From NCBI GenBank assembly GCA_008973525.1, contig WACJ01000501.1:1302001-1366000 (forward strand): a DNA stretch of 64,000 bases. Direction: 5' to 3'. The notes beneath the pieces are model-generated. The model saw nothing but the letters and a program-made list of their open reading frames with translations. It made no database searches and was not told the DNA's origin. Shown piece by piece: positions 11,986-24,789 of this stretch. Origin of the DNA: Stenopsyche tienmushanensis. Taxonomy: Eukaryota; Arthropoda; Insecta; Trichoptera; Stenopsychidae. Positions within the stretch are counted from its first letter, which is position 1. Every line of letters begins with the position of its first letter. The translations under genes were made by a program, and so were the position numbers.

Positions 11986-12800
11986 GACTTGAGGATTCCC
12001 AAGAAATATCGCAGAACTAGAGCCGGGGAACCAAATTTTATTTATTTACACCCAGACGGAAAACAAGTATTGATTGTTTTAGCTTCTGTGCAACATTATC
12101 TCCAGAACAGTTTTAGCCACGCTAACAATGAGTTAAATGTGGTTTTAGACAATTCTTCATTTGAACAAAGCTGAACTCAGCGTAGTGACTGCTACGCTGA
12201 CTGCAGCACGTATGACACTTTGATATGCTTTAAAACGTTATCACAGATTGGCACGAGGGCCAAACTCCTCGGGAAAAATTGTATTGCTCAATTCATCTGC
12301 GAACATGCCGATTGGATGTATAACCAATCACGATGAGTTTGGAGTGACTTTGAGGGCTCCAGATGGTCATGAGCAAGTTTACAGAAAAAGCAGAGAACGC
12401 TTTCTTAACACAACTACCAGACAAACTGTATGTATTCACGGGGGATCTGTGATTGTATGCAGCGGCATAAGCTCTGAAGTGCATAAAGAGATGGCAGTCA
12501 TCAATGGAAGTCTGAGAGCTAAGCCGAACATTGAAGAAATTCTTCAAGAACATGTGCCTTAGGCAGGGATAATTTTTTATTAATACAAGACACACCGCTC
12601 GTTGTCGATGCGTGTACCTTGCAGAAGTCGGCATTCAGCCGGCAGCCTGAAACATTGATATGAACCCAATTGAGCATGTTTAGGACATGCTCGAGAGACG
12701 AGTTAGGGCAAACTCAAATTCACCACAGATTCTGAATCCCCGTGGTTGCTGCCTGGGATGAAATTTCTCAAGTTGAAATTAAAACATAATTCAGAGCATG
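11986..12800 (+). mobile_element. Tc1-like transposase relic in nocte 5' intron
   Basis: Frames open in turn show Tc1-family landmarks: a Y/H-P-D-G segment near 12045, then DGHEQVYRKSRERFLN, then GGSVIVCSGIS with VINGSL, then (after stops) a shifted NPIEHV motif near 12665 followed by LERRVRAN. Several stops and shifts make it non-functional. It is on the strand opposite the host gene. Confidence 0.75.
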
Positions 12801-13755
12801 TTTAACAAAGATCTAAGAAAGAGGAGGCAACACACAATGTTAACTTAAGCTTCCCTGTGATTTTCAAAGGATTAACACCTTACGCATAGGTAAACTTCGC
12901 GCATGATTGTCCATAGTTTTTGATCATTCTGTGTATTGGGTAGGCACTCAATTTAAAAAAAATAGTTTTAACAAATCCTCTCAAGGCAAAAGATGTGAAA
13001 AAACATGGCGCACAATACATAAAAATATGTTTCCCGCATGTAAATATCAACTGACATGGAACATAATTAATATTAGAAACATTTTAACGTTATGAAATGA
13101 GAACAATGACAATTAATAAATCTTTACGTCTAGCCGTTTCTTTGAACGTCTTTAATTACAATGTTAAAATTAGGTACACCCGGATAATATTTGGGATAGT
13201 AATAGATAAAGAATGAATAGCTCATAAAGAATATCAACATAACAAGAAAACATAGTCGTTACCAATAGTGATCTGTTCCCTAAGCTGCTGGGCAGTTTAA
13301 TTTCCGTATTCTACGTGCGGAATCACATTCAATTCACATTCTATAACGATAAACTAAACAGATGTATAAAACGATTATTCAAATTAAACAAAGTCATTAT
13401 TTCGTCAAACAACCATATCGTAATCTCCAAAATAAGAAATCCTCCGTTTAACATTTATCATCGCTCGGCGATTATTTATAATTAGTATAATACTTTCAAA
13501 GCAAGTGTTTTTATAGATTTAGTACGTACAGTATTGACTTATTTACAAAATCTTTGTATTTAACATGCTTATCTCACTGTAACCTAACATTCGTAACACT
13601 GCACAAAGAGAACAGGTTCACGCCTTAAGATAAAAACAGATTTTAGAATAATTGGGTATGTAATTTAAAAGGATCGGTGATTGCTTGAAAATGTACGGTT
13701 TGCTAATTTTTAGTAGATTTTGTGGGTAACCTATAGTTCATCGACCTCGGTAGTC
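12801..13755. other. nocte 5' intron, no gene seen
   Basis: AT-rich intronic sequence; no coding segment, RNA fold or repeat was recognised. Confidence 0.5.
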
Positions 13756-14905
13756 GAAACGCAGGTCGACGCACTCGTCTGGCAGACTTGCATCGTGTTC
13801 TGCGAGAGTCTGCTTTTGTTCGTCGAGCTTGACCATGAGACAACACTTTACTCGGGGAGAACCTGACGATGGAGCATTTTGAAGTGTACTAAATATATTT
13901 TCAGAATTTTATAGCTCATCGTACGACAAGCGATGAGAATGGCGTTCCGATTGGACAAGTCGCCCTAAAAAAGCTATCACATAAAACATGAACATTTTTA
14001 GGTTAGGTGAATTTGCAATCGGCCATTTGTAATGTTGTCTAGGTAGACGATTGCACTCTATCGGGTGAAAAATCGATAGAATCTGGAACGCGATCAGTCG
14101 CGTCGACTGGAATTCGAAAGAGAAGGCCGTCCTGCGGGGCGGGCACGTATCGCGTGAGCTATTTTCCTAATTGAAAGTCAAAGAAATTGAGTAAATCAGG
14201 GGGAGGGGGGGTGGTCGCACCATGGACGAGGAACTCGAATCGTCCGGTGGGCGCGACCTCGAATCGCGATCGAGAGGCGCTCCTGAGCGACTGACGTCGG
14301 TCCGACTGCGGGGAGGTTCGATTTCGTCTACGGGGCGACGTTGTCCGCTGACGGAGACGATCGAAGGCGACGCCATACGCACCGCGATGAAACTCCAACT
14401 GTCTCGATCCCGCAGACGATAGACTCGTCCGTCGGGCGGATTCAACCGCACAAACGTCAACGGCGAAACGAAGGCCGTCGCAGTGAAAGGTTGACGACAG
14501 TTCGGCTCGTCTGTGGCGAATTCGAGGGGGTAGGGGCGGGGGTCCGGCGAAAGGGCGGGGCGGAAAAGTTTCGGGGGGGCAAATCCTACCGAGAAAACGG
14601 GCGGCTTCAACGGCGGGACGACGGGAATCTTCGGGGGGCCGCGGGGAGTGCGGGGCGGCTCGAGGGCGGATCGGGCGATTCCGTCCGACGCGGAGTCTCG
14701 CTGCTCGGTCCGGGCTCGAGGCCTGGGCTCTGTAGCGCGAGCCGCGGGCGGATGCGCGCGGATGGCGGCGCGACGATCCCCGACCAAGATGGCGCCGCCA
14801 CCACGATCGATGCCTGACGTCACAAAGACGCCCGCACGTGAGGTGTGGCCTGCGACCAAAAATCACTCCCCCTCCGACACCGTCGACGCCGTCTGCGAAC
14901 GGCCA
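13756..14905 (-). promoter_or_regulatory. nocte: CpG-rich block, likely nocte promoter and first non-coding exon
   Basis: About 1.1 kb of GC- and CpG-dense DNA, with sharp borders to AT-rich sequence on the right near 14920. It lies upstream of the nocte 5' UTR acceptor on the same strand. It contains YY1/Pho-like sites (AAGATGGCGCCGCC near 14788 and GATGGCGGCGCG near 14760) and initiator-like TCAGT on the minus strand (14290-14294). Long ORFs on both strands here (up to 256 codons) are explained by low stop frequency in GC-rich DNA: they have no family features and overlap each other. The exact transcription start and exon donor were not resolved, and direction is inferred from the neighbouring gene. 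Confidence 0.6.
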
Positions 14906-14919
14906 AACTGTTCCCTCTT

Positions 14920-16812
14920 TAAATAACATTTTAATTTAAAATATGACAATAATTACGGGTTTGATTGATTTTTGTAACAATTAAATTAATTAAAGCAAAT
15001 AATATACATTATTCAAATATCATTTTAAAAATTGCTAATATTTCAAATACAAATTTAGAACAAATCGATATATTTAATATTTAAAACAATTAAATGAAGT
15101 TTTATTATTATTAAATTGTAAAATTACTTTTTAAACATTACTATAGTATCAGCGAGATGTAATTAAAAAAATATATATTCGAATTATATTTTAAAACGTC
15201 AATTGATTTTCATTTCATACAAGATATTTTAAAAAATAAAATAAAAAAGAGATTTTATTTCGCGTCAATATTTTTATCATCTTAAATAAAAGGAATATGA
15301 CGGAAATTGAATTCAAATTAAAAATTATTTGTAAGAAAAGAAAAACATTTGAATTAAAACTTTTTTTGTGAATTGCCATATGAAATATATTATATTATTA
15401 TATTGCCACATTGATTTACAACTGTCAAGCGAACAGCTTTCAAAATCTATTTTACCCATTTGAATTGATAAGAAGATCAATAAAATCTTGAATTACAAAA
15501 TCAATTTATCAGTACTATAGATATTAAAATATTTGGTAACGAGCCAATGACTCCTTTTTAAATTATAATTTAAATTGTTTTCATTTTGACTTATGCAGGG
15601 AAAAAACAACAAAACAAATTTCTGTAAAAAATATATTTTTAATAAAGATTAAATATGTTCAACAAAAATTACATTTTCTTTAGAAATCACACACATTAGC
15701 ACCTCGCCTTCAAAAAAAAATCACATGGAAATTAGTTCTCAATTTTGATTAAAAAATAAAACTTTATTCAGCTCTTCATTTTCATTGACGATTGCATTCA
15801 TTTGTTACAATTTCAAACAATCGACTGAAGCATTTTAAAAAAATAATATATATCAGAACTGAAATACAAATCTCTTTATTCTCACAGTAATTGTAGAACA
15901 ATGAAATTTACATGTTGTTTCATTAAAATATGATTTGGTAGTTTAAATCCGCATCAAATACAGATAAATATATCCAAGCGTAAATTAATACTGATTATTT
16001 TATCCGATCGCATATTCGGATGACTCTATACGATACATAAACGGAAGAAAACTAGAAATAATAAGATCTTTGTTAAGCAGATATCGTCTCATGATAATAC
16101 AGTGAAATTGACATTTTCATCCGGTAAAAAGCAAACTGTGTAGTCATTTTACAAAGGTAAAATAAAATTAATAATTGCATCGAAATTAAATATATCATAA
16201 AACACATATAAATAACATAAATGATACAAAACGTGAAATGCTTAAGTGTTCCTGAGGCGCAACGTACAAAATTAAAAATACATTTCATATATTTATAAAA
16301 CTGTGACAATTATTTTACACTAAATTAATATTCTTTCTTAATAGGTAACGAGAACCGTAAGTCTCGGTAGAATAATAGTATTTAATAAAATAGCACCGTT
16401 CGGTTATAAATCATTGAGATTACATATTGATCACAATTTACCAACAATTGCAACGATATAGAATGAAAATTCATTGAGAAACTTGTAAAAGCTGTCTCTC
16501 AAACGATTAATAATACAAAACTCAAGATACAACTTTGGTAAAAAATATTATCTAATGCTAATCAATAGACCTGACGATGCAGGTATTTCAATTTAATTTT
16601 TATACATAGTTAATAGAGAGCATTTTAAGATATGTACATTTCATCACTGCCTTTATAATTTTCAATCAGTTTTGCATTTTTAATTTAATACAATTGATAT
16701 AATGATAATTCCATTTGTGAATGCGTCGAGATTCAATCCTACGTTGTACTCGTCTTATGTCTATAAGTCATTCTCTCCATATTTATGACCTAGACGCCTA
16801 ATAATTTTTTTT
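14920..16812. other. AT-rich intergenic stretch, no gene seen
   Basis: Very AT-rich, many stops in all frames, no recognisable coding segment, RNA or transposon. It lies between the nocte promoter and the 3' end of the LRRC20-like gene. Confidence 0.6.
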
Positions 16813-16814
16813 AA

Positions 16815-17062
16815 GTCTTTCAATAGGGACGTTTGAAATTTATTAGATTATAGTAACCGTGTTGTTAAAGCAACATCGATCAAATTTATTGTGCATTGTT
16901 CTGTGGTGTATGACAAATCATCTTTAGCAACGAGATCCATTTTTTAATGAATGGATGTGTGAAAACGCAAAATTGTTGAATTTAGGACAAAGATTATTGG
17001 ATCACCTCAATATGTTTTACCAAGTAAATCCGCAGCGGACATTTGAATGACGTTTTATTCCG
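16815..17062 (+). mobile_element. short deletion derivative of a mariner-type element
   Basis: Begins with GTCTTTCAATAGGGACGTTT, nearly the same as the terminal repeat of the mariner in the LSM12 intron (55155). It then holds a scrap of transposase (AAATCATCTTTAGCAACGAG, shared with 56620-56640) and stops at CAGCGGACATTTGA, equivalent to sequence near 56996. The middle of the element has been lost. Confidence 0.7.
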
Positions 17063-17563
17063 TACTTAATTCCATAAAATATTATTTCATATTAAATATA
17101 AATTGAGTAGATATCTTGCACACAACTCGTTTTATTTACATTTAAAAATTGAGTGTCCTTATTGAAAGATCTTGTTTATTGCACATACGTCTCAATGATA
17201 TCAAAATTGAGGTCTTATTATTAAAAATCATGATATGAATCGACATTGGAAATATCCGTAAATCTGATTTTTGTAATCCCTTCATTATATATGCATTAAA
17301 ATAAAAGCTTCACAATGTCGATATATTGCAAATATACTAAATAATATGATGTAAAAATTATCGAGACTAAAGCGTATGCTTTGGTTAGTGTTTAATACTA
17401 ATGCACAAAATTATAAAATAGTTCGGAAGCGTGCGACGTTTGCCATCGGCGACAGGGTCGCACGTCAGAGATCGAACTAGATATCCAGAGACTCGATGCA
17501 TTCCTCCTTTTGTGCAGCTGTCCATTTCGTCCAAAAAACGAACACACTAAATCATACAATCAC

Positions 17564-17569
17564 TTTATT
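17564..17569 (-). terminator. polyadenylation signal of the LRRC20-like gene
   Basis: Canonical AATAAA on the minus strand, about 90 nt after the stop codon at 17656, followed by T-rich sequence. The first such hexamer downstream of the gene. Confidence 0.6.
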
Positions 17570-17655
17570 TGCACCGGGAGTTTCATACCCTGTTAAGTGG
17601 TAGCGTTGATATAATCATAGCAGGGATTCAAAGTAGATTAAATAAATTGAATGAA

Positions 17656-19277
17656 TCAGATCGTCAAATCTTCCCAGTCTTCGGCGTCTCTTTCGCTGAC
17701 GGCCACTGACGGATGGGAGATAGCCTTCAGCCTGGAATGGCAGTTGGCTCCTAGGGGGTTGTTTGTTAAATCCAACCGCCGCAATGACGGAGAACTGGAA
17801 ATCATTTCAATGTCTACATCTGAAAAAATTAAAATAAAAAATCAGCATTTGTTTATCGTCGATCGAACTTAAATACATTCGTGTTGAGAATACCTATGAT
17901 ATGATTATGACTGGCGTTGAGAGTGATCAGGCTGGGACATTGCGTGGCAGATCGGGGCAACGCAATAAAAGAATTGTGCGAGATGTCCAATCGCTGAAGC
18001 GCTTTCAAGCTTGACAATTCGTCGGGCAAGCGAGACATTTGATTTTGTGATAAGTTTAAGTCTACAATAAACAATACGAAACATTAAATTCCTTCATTGT
18101 CAAGCCATTTCATCAATAATCAAACATCAGCGTATAAAACTACCTGTAATGAGACTAAAGTTGTCTGCGAATTTAGGCGGTATTTTGGTGATGACGTTAC
18201 CGCTCAGATCGCAGGTTTGAAGTTCTGTGTGTCGAAGGAGATGATAGACAGCATCGGGGACTTGCATTAATTGGCATTCTGATAGATCTGAAAAATTAAA
18301 TAGAACCTTATAATAATCTATTACGATTCTAATATAAACGAAAGAATTTTTTCCTATGTCAAAGAAATTTTAGCAAACTATTTATATCCGCTACAAAGTT
18401 ACGTAACAAATATTCCTGAATTAAAACATGTATGAAAGCATGCAATTAAAGTTCTACTGTTAATTATATTCAAAATTACACATTTCATTTAAAAAAAATA
18501 GTACTTAGTTGTTTGTTTTCTTGGGCATCTTCACAGCGCAATATAACCCGAGCTACGATTGACGCCATTTTGATTTTATTTTTAAAATTCCATCGGACAT
18601 CACAAACTTATTGACGACCATAAGTATTTTTAAAAAAGGTTTAATTTTAAAACGATTAACTATTTTAATTTAAAGCATATTATTAATAAACACCAATGAT
18701 TAATCCCATTGTAATAAAAGTTTAAAATGGATCCCAAAAATACATTGATTAAATTTTAAGCATAATTTACATTTTTATTCGAAATAATCAAATTTAATAA
18801 GGCGATTAGGATGTATTATCGTAGACAACATAGGAAATTTAATTTCTATTGTTTTTATTTTAAAATATAATTTTCTATTCGCATGTATTATTTGGATTTG
18901 AAAAAAGTGCTAAGAATAATTATCAAAATGGGGAATTATATTATATCATAATCCGGATTCACAATATCAAGCAATTGCGATAATAAGACAACAATTTATG
19001 ATGCTCACTTCCGATTTACGCAAACTCACACGAACACATTCAACCTCCTTTCACTTTCATCTTGAATTACAATGTAATATGATTCAATGATAATGCAAAT
19101 TAAATGTATAATTCCCATTATGTATTATTACGTCTCAAAGATGCTGAATTCATTGAGAGAAATCCTCAACAACGACCGGATAACAAATTTTCGCCACCAC
19201 ATCGATTCCGGATGTTTAAAATGCAGATCTTTAAAAATTGTAATGATTTAATTATTTTTAGAACATTATCATATTTA

Positions 19278-19308
<31 letters not shown>

Positions 19309-21486
19309 GATATTTCGATAGATTGAATAAAATTGTAAATTTGAATGTTTTCCCTTATTTTTTTTTGCACATTGCAGATATGAATTTCGGCAGTTTTATA
19401 ATTGGCTGAAAAGAGCGTTACTCAACAGCCTTGAAATACTTATGAAACTGAAATTATATAAAGTAAGGAATTTAGCGTAATACGGATTAAATTCGGTTTT
19501 GAATTTATTAACAAGTGAACTGATTATTTTCCGAGCGTAAAATTACGAAAACGCAAATGCACGCAGTTGGAATACAGTAATAATCATATGAACATTTAGG
19601 TTTGATTTATGGAGCGGAAAATTTTCATCGTATAAAGAAATGTTACGTTACTTGCACTTGTACAATTGCAATTTGTATTTATTTGACTTTCGTTATCTCA
19701 TATTAAAAACATAACAACGAAAACGGGCGTCGCGTTCACGGACACAACGAAAGAGGGTAAAAATTCGAACTGTCAAAATGTCAAAAGGTAATAAAAACGA
19801 AATTTTCGACCATGCACAGATATAAATTATATCTTATTATTTTCAATTATAAACTTGATCTTATAAAATAGCACATTCTGCAGACGGATTAGATTGTGTT
19901 CAAGAAGTGAGCGTGAATTACATAAATATTTCTTGTTCGATTAGCTTTTTTATAAAACTAGATAAATTGTATCATCGTTCGCACCATAAAACATAGAGAA
20001 AGCAATTTATTCTGCTGTACCGTCGTTGCTTTATAAATCTATATAAAGTGGGAAAAGATAAAAAAACATCATAAAAAATAGATCGATTTAGGAATAAATA
20101 TATATATGACCCTGATGTAGTTTGCCTTTGGGATTCCATATGAGGTAAAGACTTCTTGAACTTGTACGTTCAGATACTAAAAACGGCAAAAGGGAAGGTC
20201 ACCGTTTCCATTTATAGAAATACGTCTATAATAGATCACAAAACGTATTTTGATCACAAGTCTTCCGCAAATCTACGATTTTAAGCTCGACGGCCACTTG
20301 AGTGTCTTTCGATAAATGTCATTAAAAACTTTATAATCGTATAAATTTCAAACAATGCATCATCATCATTGTTTCCCTGCTTATCGCAAAATATTGAGAT
20401 AAATTGAGGATTGAAATTGTGCTTTCAAAGATGTTCTGCGTTTCAGACGAGACGCAGTTTGAGGAAGTGAACGTCACGGAAAGGATCACCTTGGAGTGCC
20501 ATTTTCGTTGTTTACATACACATAATTATTGGCCGACTGAAAAGAAAGATCATATCATTGATTTAATCCCATGATGATTTTATAATATAAAGTGAATCAT
20601 ATCAAATTTATAACGCGTCCATTGTTCGCGGATTCTGATTAGATAAAATAGTTTTTCATAAATTAAATCATAAATCCGTTGTCTTCGAAGAGTGCATGCA
20701 TTTGAGCCGTAATATTGATGTCGATGTCGAAAAACCTGATCGTTGAATTCTTAAAATCCTTTGTTGAAACAAATTTGCATTTTTCATCGATAAACAAAAT
20801 CATAAACAAGAGATATTTGAAAAAAATTAGATGCATCTACAAGATGGACACCATGATTTTAAATTGATTTTAGGTATGTGGCTGCATGCACATGTTTCAT
20901 ATGAGTCTATATTTATACTTTATTTTCGAAGTGAACCATTCAACTCGATCGCGCTGATGATGATGAAGCGCTAATGCCAGCGTCCTATATATTGACCAGA
21001 TGGAAACAAAGAGATGTTGAAGGGATTAAATTTGAACAAAATTCAATTGAATATTTAATCGTTTCAGTCTAAGGCCGAAAATGCGCGTTTTTTAGATTTT
21101 TCATTTATGGTGCAAAATTCACGTGTTAAGACCGAAATATTTGAAATTTGACGTACGACTTCATTGTTATTAATGGCGCTTCATTTGTTTTCGAGCGTTC
21201 AGATTATATTCACATGGCGCATTTTTTCATGTAATTTTTTCGAAAACGTCAGTTTTTTTAAAAAATTGAACTGCACATACTTACGTCGCTTTATGCAATA
21301 TGAATGTAATGGTTATTACGCACCTAAATTGTTATTTTCCTGTGCGTCGTTGCATCTTCCGACGACTCTGATGATGGCCCTGCCGGCTAACCTGGTGCAG
21401 ACCATCATGGCGCGCATGCGAGGGTCGACTTCCGTATTGTTGGCTTGGCTAGTAATGTCATTTCCGAACTGCGATGGAGGCTTCAT
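17656..21486 (-). CDS. LRRC20-like leucine-rich-repeat protein, long isoform (first exon 1A)
   Basis: Exons 21486-21324 (1A), 18287-18144, 18061-17894 and 17819-17656 splice in phase to 639 nt, 212 residues. Exon 1A begins at an ATG after ACAAG and gives a ~54-residue N-terminus ending RVVGRCNDAQENNNL. Joining to exon 2 creates LDLSECQLMQVP, the start of the repeats. LRRs follow: DLSGNVITKIP, LNLSQNQMSRLP, LDISHNSFIALP, LDLTNNPLG, with a polar tail ending DWEDLTI. Length and layout fit vertebrate LRRC20 (about 184 residues), a cytoplasmic small LRR protein of unknown function. The orthology is by repeat layout only; another short LRR family is possible. No signal peptide or membrane segment. 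Confidence 0.8.
18505..18568 (-). CDS. alternative first coding exon 1B of the LRRC20-like gene (short isoform)
   Basis: ATG at 18568 opens a 64-nt exon (MASIVARVILRCEDAQENKQ, then L) ending at a GTACTA donor in the same phase (1) as exon 1A. Spliced to 18287-18144 and the shared 3' exons it gives 179 residues. Its last ~20 residues match exon 1A: R-V-(I/V)-x-R-C-(E/N)-D-A-Q-E-N-x-x-L. The two exons must be alternatives, because exon 1B has its own ATG and no convincing acceptor. The start codon lies inside AAAATGGCGTC, a YY1/Pho-like site often found at start-proximal promoters, so a separate downstream promoter is likely. Confidence 0.75.
18569..21323 (-). other. long intron of LRRC20-like gene between exons 1A and 1B
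   Basis: AT-rich, unbroken by recognisable transposons, with a TA dinucleotide microsatellite at about 19280-19306. This 2.7-kb stretch is unusually clean for the window and may carry regulatory sequence for the 1B promoter. No coding exon or RNA was recognised. Confidence 0.55.
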
Positions 21487-21990
21487 CTTGTCGCTCTTTT
21501 CGAACTTAGGCTTTCGATTGAAATTAGGTTATGTATGGACGTTTGGCAGATCTTTCGTTGTGCGATTGTTCGTAATCAATTTCTTCGCGTGTGCGCTCGA
21601 TAGTTTTTCACGTGCAGAAGAAAATATAAAATGACAGCTTTGGACGCTTTCTAATTACCGATCGGTCACTGCGGACAAATGCTTTTTGCTATTATTTTTT
21701 AATTGCACACAATATCACAAGAGTTGCGGTTGCACTGAACTGTTTCTATTTTGTGCACCGATTGTTTTGGTTCACTTTCACACAAAGAGCAATAGCGGCG
21801 GAAGTGTTCAACAAACTCTGGAGACCGCCACCGAACAACTGCCAAACGTCAACTGCGAGGAAAATCCGCTTTCCGCTCTATTTATATTTTCATCGCGCGC
21901 GAGCGAAACAAAACATTCGACGCATAGCTCCGTCTCGTTCTATCTCGCAACAAAGTCAAAACTCACATCCAAACAATAACATCGTCACAT
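21487..21990 (-). promoter_or_regulatory. 5' UTR and putative promoter of LRRC20-like isoform 1A
   Basis: Sequence upstream of the exon 1A ATG is richer in GC and CpG than its surroundings, up to about 21900 (GCGCGCGAGCG near 21895). It has an initiator-like TCAGTG on the minus strand at 21733-21738, which would give a ~250-nt leader. No TATA box in the right place. Inferred from position and composition only. Confidence 0.4.
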
Positions 21991-24600
21991 GGTTTTGTTG
22001 TGCTGCTGTCATACGTCAGAGATGAAACATCTGCGAATGGTGTTTCCGTCATCCATTTTTTCAAATGTTGACTATCACTTCGACTCAAAAACTCGACGAA
22101 AATAAATTTAAAAATACATATTTTGCAAGCCCAAACAACAACAATCGTGTCCATCTCGATGCAAAAAATATGCATTCGTTTTAGATTGAAATTCGAGCAG
22201 AAAAATGAATCATCGACTTGCTGGAAATTCTAAAAAAATTTGGAATCCTAAAAATAAACATCTTTTTCTCCGACACGTCTCCCAGTCATGAAATATTTCG
22301 AAAAAAAGTTTGCGAAATTAATAGGTGAGTTAATTAAGATAAATATAAAAGCAGCAGTTATTGGGAACGGTCTATTCTGCCAAAAATAATGTGCTACATT
22401 TTTGAAAATACAGGACGCACTTTCTATTCTGGAAGTCTTCTGAGAAAACAAATTCTCATCGCTTTGTTGTTTTCAGTCTCGACAAGCTCTGGTTTATACA
22501 AATTCGTTTTTCTTCCTATTCTGACTATCTGAAAACTCATAAATTAAACATGTTGATCAATTTTTAATATTGCAGATTTGGATCACTCCTAAAATTCACA
22601 TCGTATTATTTTTACGTGTGTACGTAAAAAAAATTCTCAAAAATAAATACATATATATTTTTTAACACTATCGGACCGGAAATTATGAGATAGAGACGAG
22701 TGTCCTGCGTCTCATCATACACTGGTGCATGGATGGCAAAGTTGTGTCGTAAAGGTGGAACCCTACACGTCTAAACATTCTCAATATACAAAATAATCTT
22801 TTAAACGTCATAAAATTTAGGTATAATTAACTGAAAGTGCTATCGTCGGATAAGCTATTAAGCTTTTATCAACAAAAATAATTTTCGTTCGTGTTGTCTT
22901 GAGAGCAGGCGTTTGTTTTGATAATTAAGATACTCGCGTCATTCTTATCGTTGAACAATTTTGTTATTCCTCCTTGACCGTTTAGGAGTGGCGTAATTAG
23001 CTGAGTATCACCACTCCTTTGTACTCCTTCAGAAGTAAACTGGTAACTAACTAAAAAGTGTCAAAAATCTAGGTTAGTTACTAATTTATGTAAAATTTGT
23101 TCATTTTTGAAGACCCTGAAATTAAACTACGTTAGTGTAGTAATAAATTCTTATTTTATTTGACTCCCATTCATATTTATGCAAATAATACAAAAATATG
23201 CTTGTAACGACTGATTTTCTGATATGGGTCAAATAAGACCCATGAAGCTTGTAGTGTGGCCAAAAATAGTGATACCAGTTGAGGGTTAAGAAAACTTAAA
23301 AACAATAACAAAAAGCCTCGAAATCCGCTCTTTCTTACATAAGATACTATCAGACGTGTACTCCTGAAAAACGGTATTAGCATAGACTGCAAGATGAAAG
23401 AACATCAGAACGCAGTCTCGCAACTAGATTACAAATCGGTGCTAACTGAAAACGCGATGAAGAATGATCACCACATCGATTTTGGTGGGACCAAAACTTT
23501 AGACTGTCGAAAACTGCGGGATTAGGATTGCGAGAGAATAGAGATCGAAAAACGAAAAAAACTCTTCAACCAACCGAAGAGACGACGGTAATAGTGTACC
23601 CAGAGCTTGGCTCCCAATTCTATCGAGAATCAAAGCACCAAAGAACATACAAAAAAAAAAAATCGAATTACGTTAAAACTTTAGAAAGAAGTATCCGATC
23701 GTGTTATTTTGCGTTTGAGAGGTAAAATTAGTTACATTTTTACCTCTGTCCGATATTTCGAACCTCCTGCCGGGTTCATGCTCGCGAACTAGATATTGGC
23801 GAAACGTTTGGGCCCAATCAAATACTTGTGTCTTAAGCTTAGATTAGCATTACCGAACTGTGCCCCAAGTCTTCTCAAAATTTCACGCCTTCGTTTATAA
23901 GAAAACGAATAATAACGCGTTGCGCAACAGTAGATATCCTTTTTCTTCAGTAACGGAATCGGAAAGCTTCTTACTCGATGAAATAAATGTATTTCTAATG
24001 AAGAGAACCATGTTTTTATATATCACTGATTCATTTGTAACAAAATTCCGGGTAATATTTGAATCATCCTCGTATTATTAGTAGATTGAAGCAATCTTTT
24101 CAATTTTAAAGGCATGTATATAATATTAATAAATAATAAAAATACAAACTATGTGTTATGACAATCCTGAACAAGAAATGCTCAAATGCCGTAAATGATC
24201 CCGCAAGACAATAAAATATTATATAAGCCAAATAACTTTTTATACAATTTATAAAGTCTCTAAATTCGGTGGCAGTTAAAAGGTTAAAAAAATCCAAACT
24301 AATTAGAGTAATAATTATGTTGTAATAGTGCCCTAGAAAAGAATCATTATTTATCATTGTGACACAGTTTTCCAAGCGTTAAAATTTCATATAACGATTA
24401 TTAATCGCATCGACAATTTAAATTAAGAACATTAGAAAACTAGAACAAAGAGTTCATTTTACTATTTTTAATTGTAATCTTTGACCTTTTAGGACCAGGA
24501 TTGTATATTAGACCGAACTAATTTGCAATACATGCGCGTTTATATCAAATATTTTAATATATAAAATTCCTTTTATCTGTAATGCGTTGTAATAAATTTG
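21991..24600. other. intergenic stretch, no gene seen
   Basis: AT-rich DNA with only short ORFs. A small inverted repeat (AGGAGTGG ... CCACTCCT) sits at 22984-23017 beside GTGGCGTAATTA, which resembles a hAT terminus. Nothing else was recognised. Confidence 0.5.
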
Positions 24601-24789
24601 TTGTTAAGACTCTCGCCGGAAGCTTACATAAGAGTGGGGGAGTTGGAATGTTGAATAATTCGGGCGGGTCGAATTTTTCACCCGCCGCCGCGTCCATTTT
24701 GATGCACAAACTGAACTTTGTCTCATATGAACGCCTTTGACTCGCGATTGCGATCTATGCTTATTTGCATATTTTACAATAATAAGGAC

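Noticed and set aside
14222..14422. plus-strand ORF starting MDEELESSGG in the CpG block, as a possible divergent gene
   Set aside because: Only the first ten residues look protein-like; the rest is arginine-rich readthrough of CpG DNA, and no following exon was found on the plus strand.
14159..14929. 256-codon minus-strand ORF and overlapping 158- and 230-codon ORFs in the GC-rich block
   Set aside because: Several frames on both strands are open at once, the composition is P/R-rich, and no domain, repeat or homologous feature is visible. Low stop frequency in GC-rich promoter DNA explains them.
21164..21634. 156-codon plus-strand ORF
   Set aside because: It lies opposite exon 1A of the LRRC20-like gene, whose coding reading is supported by phase, splice signals and homology to exon 1B. 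The plus frame is a shadow.
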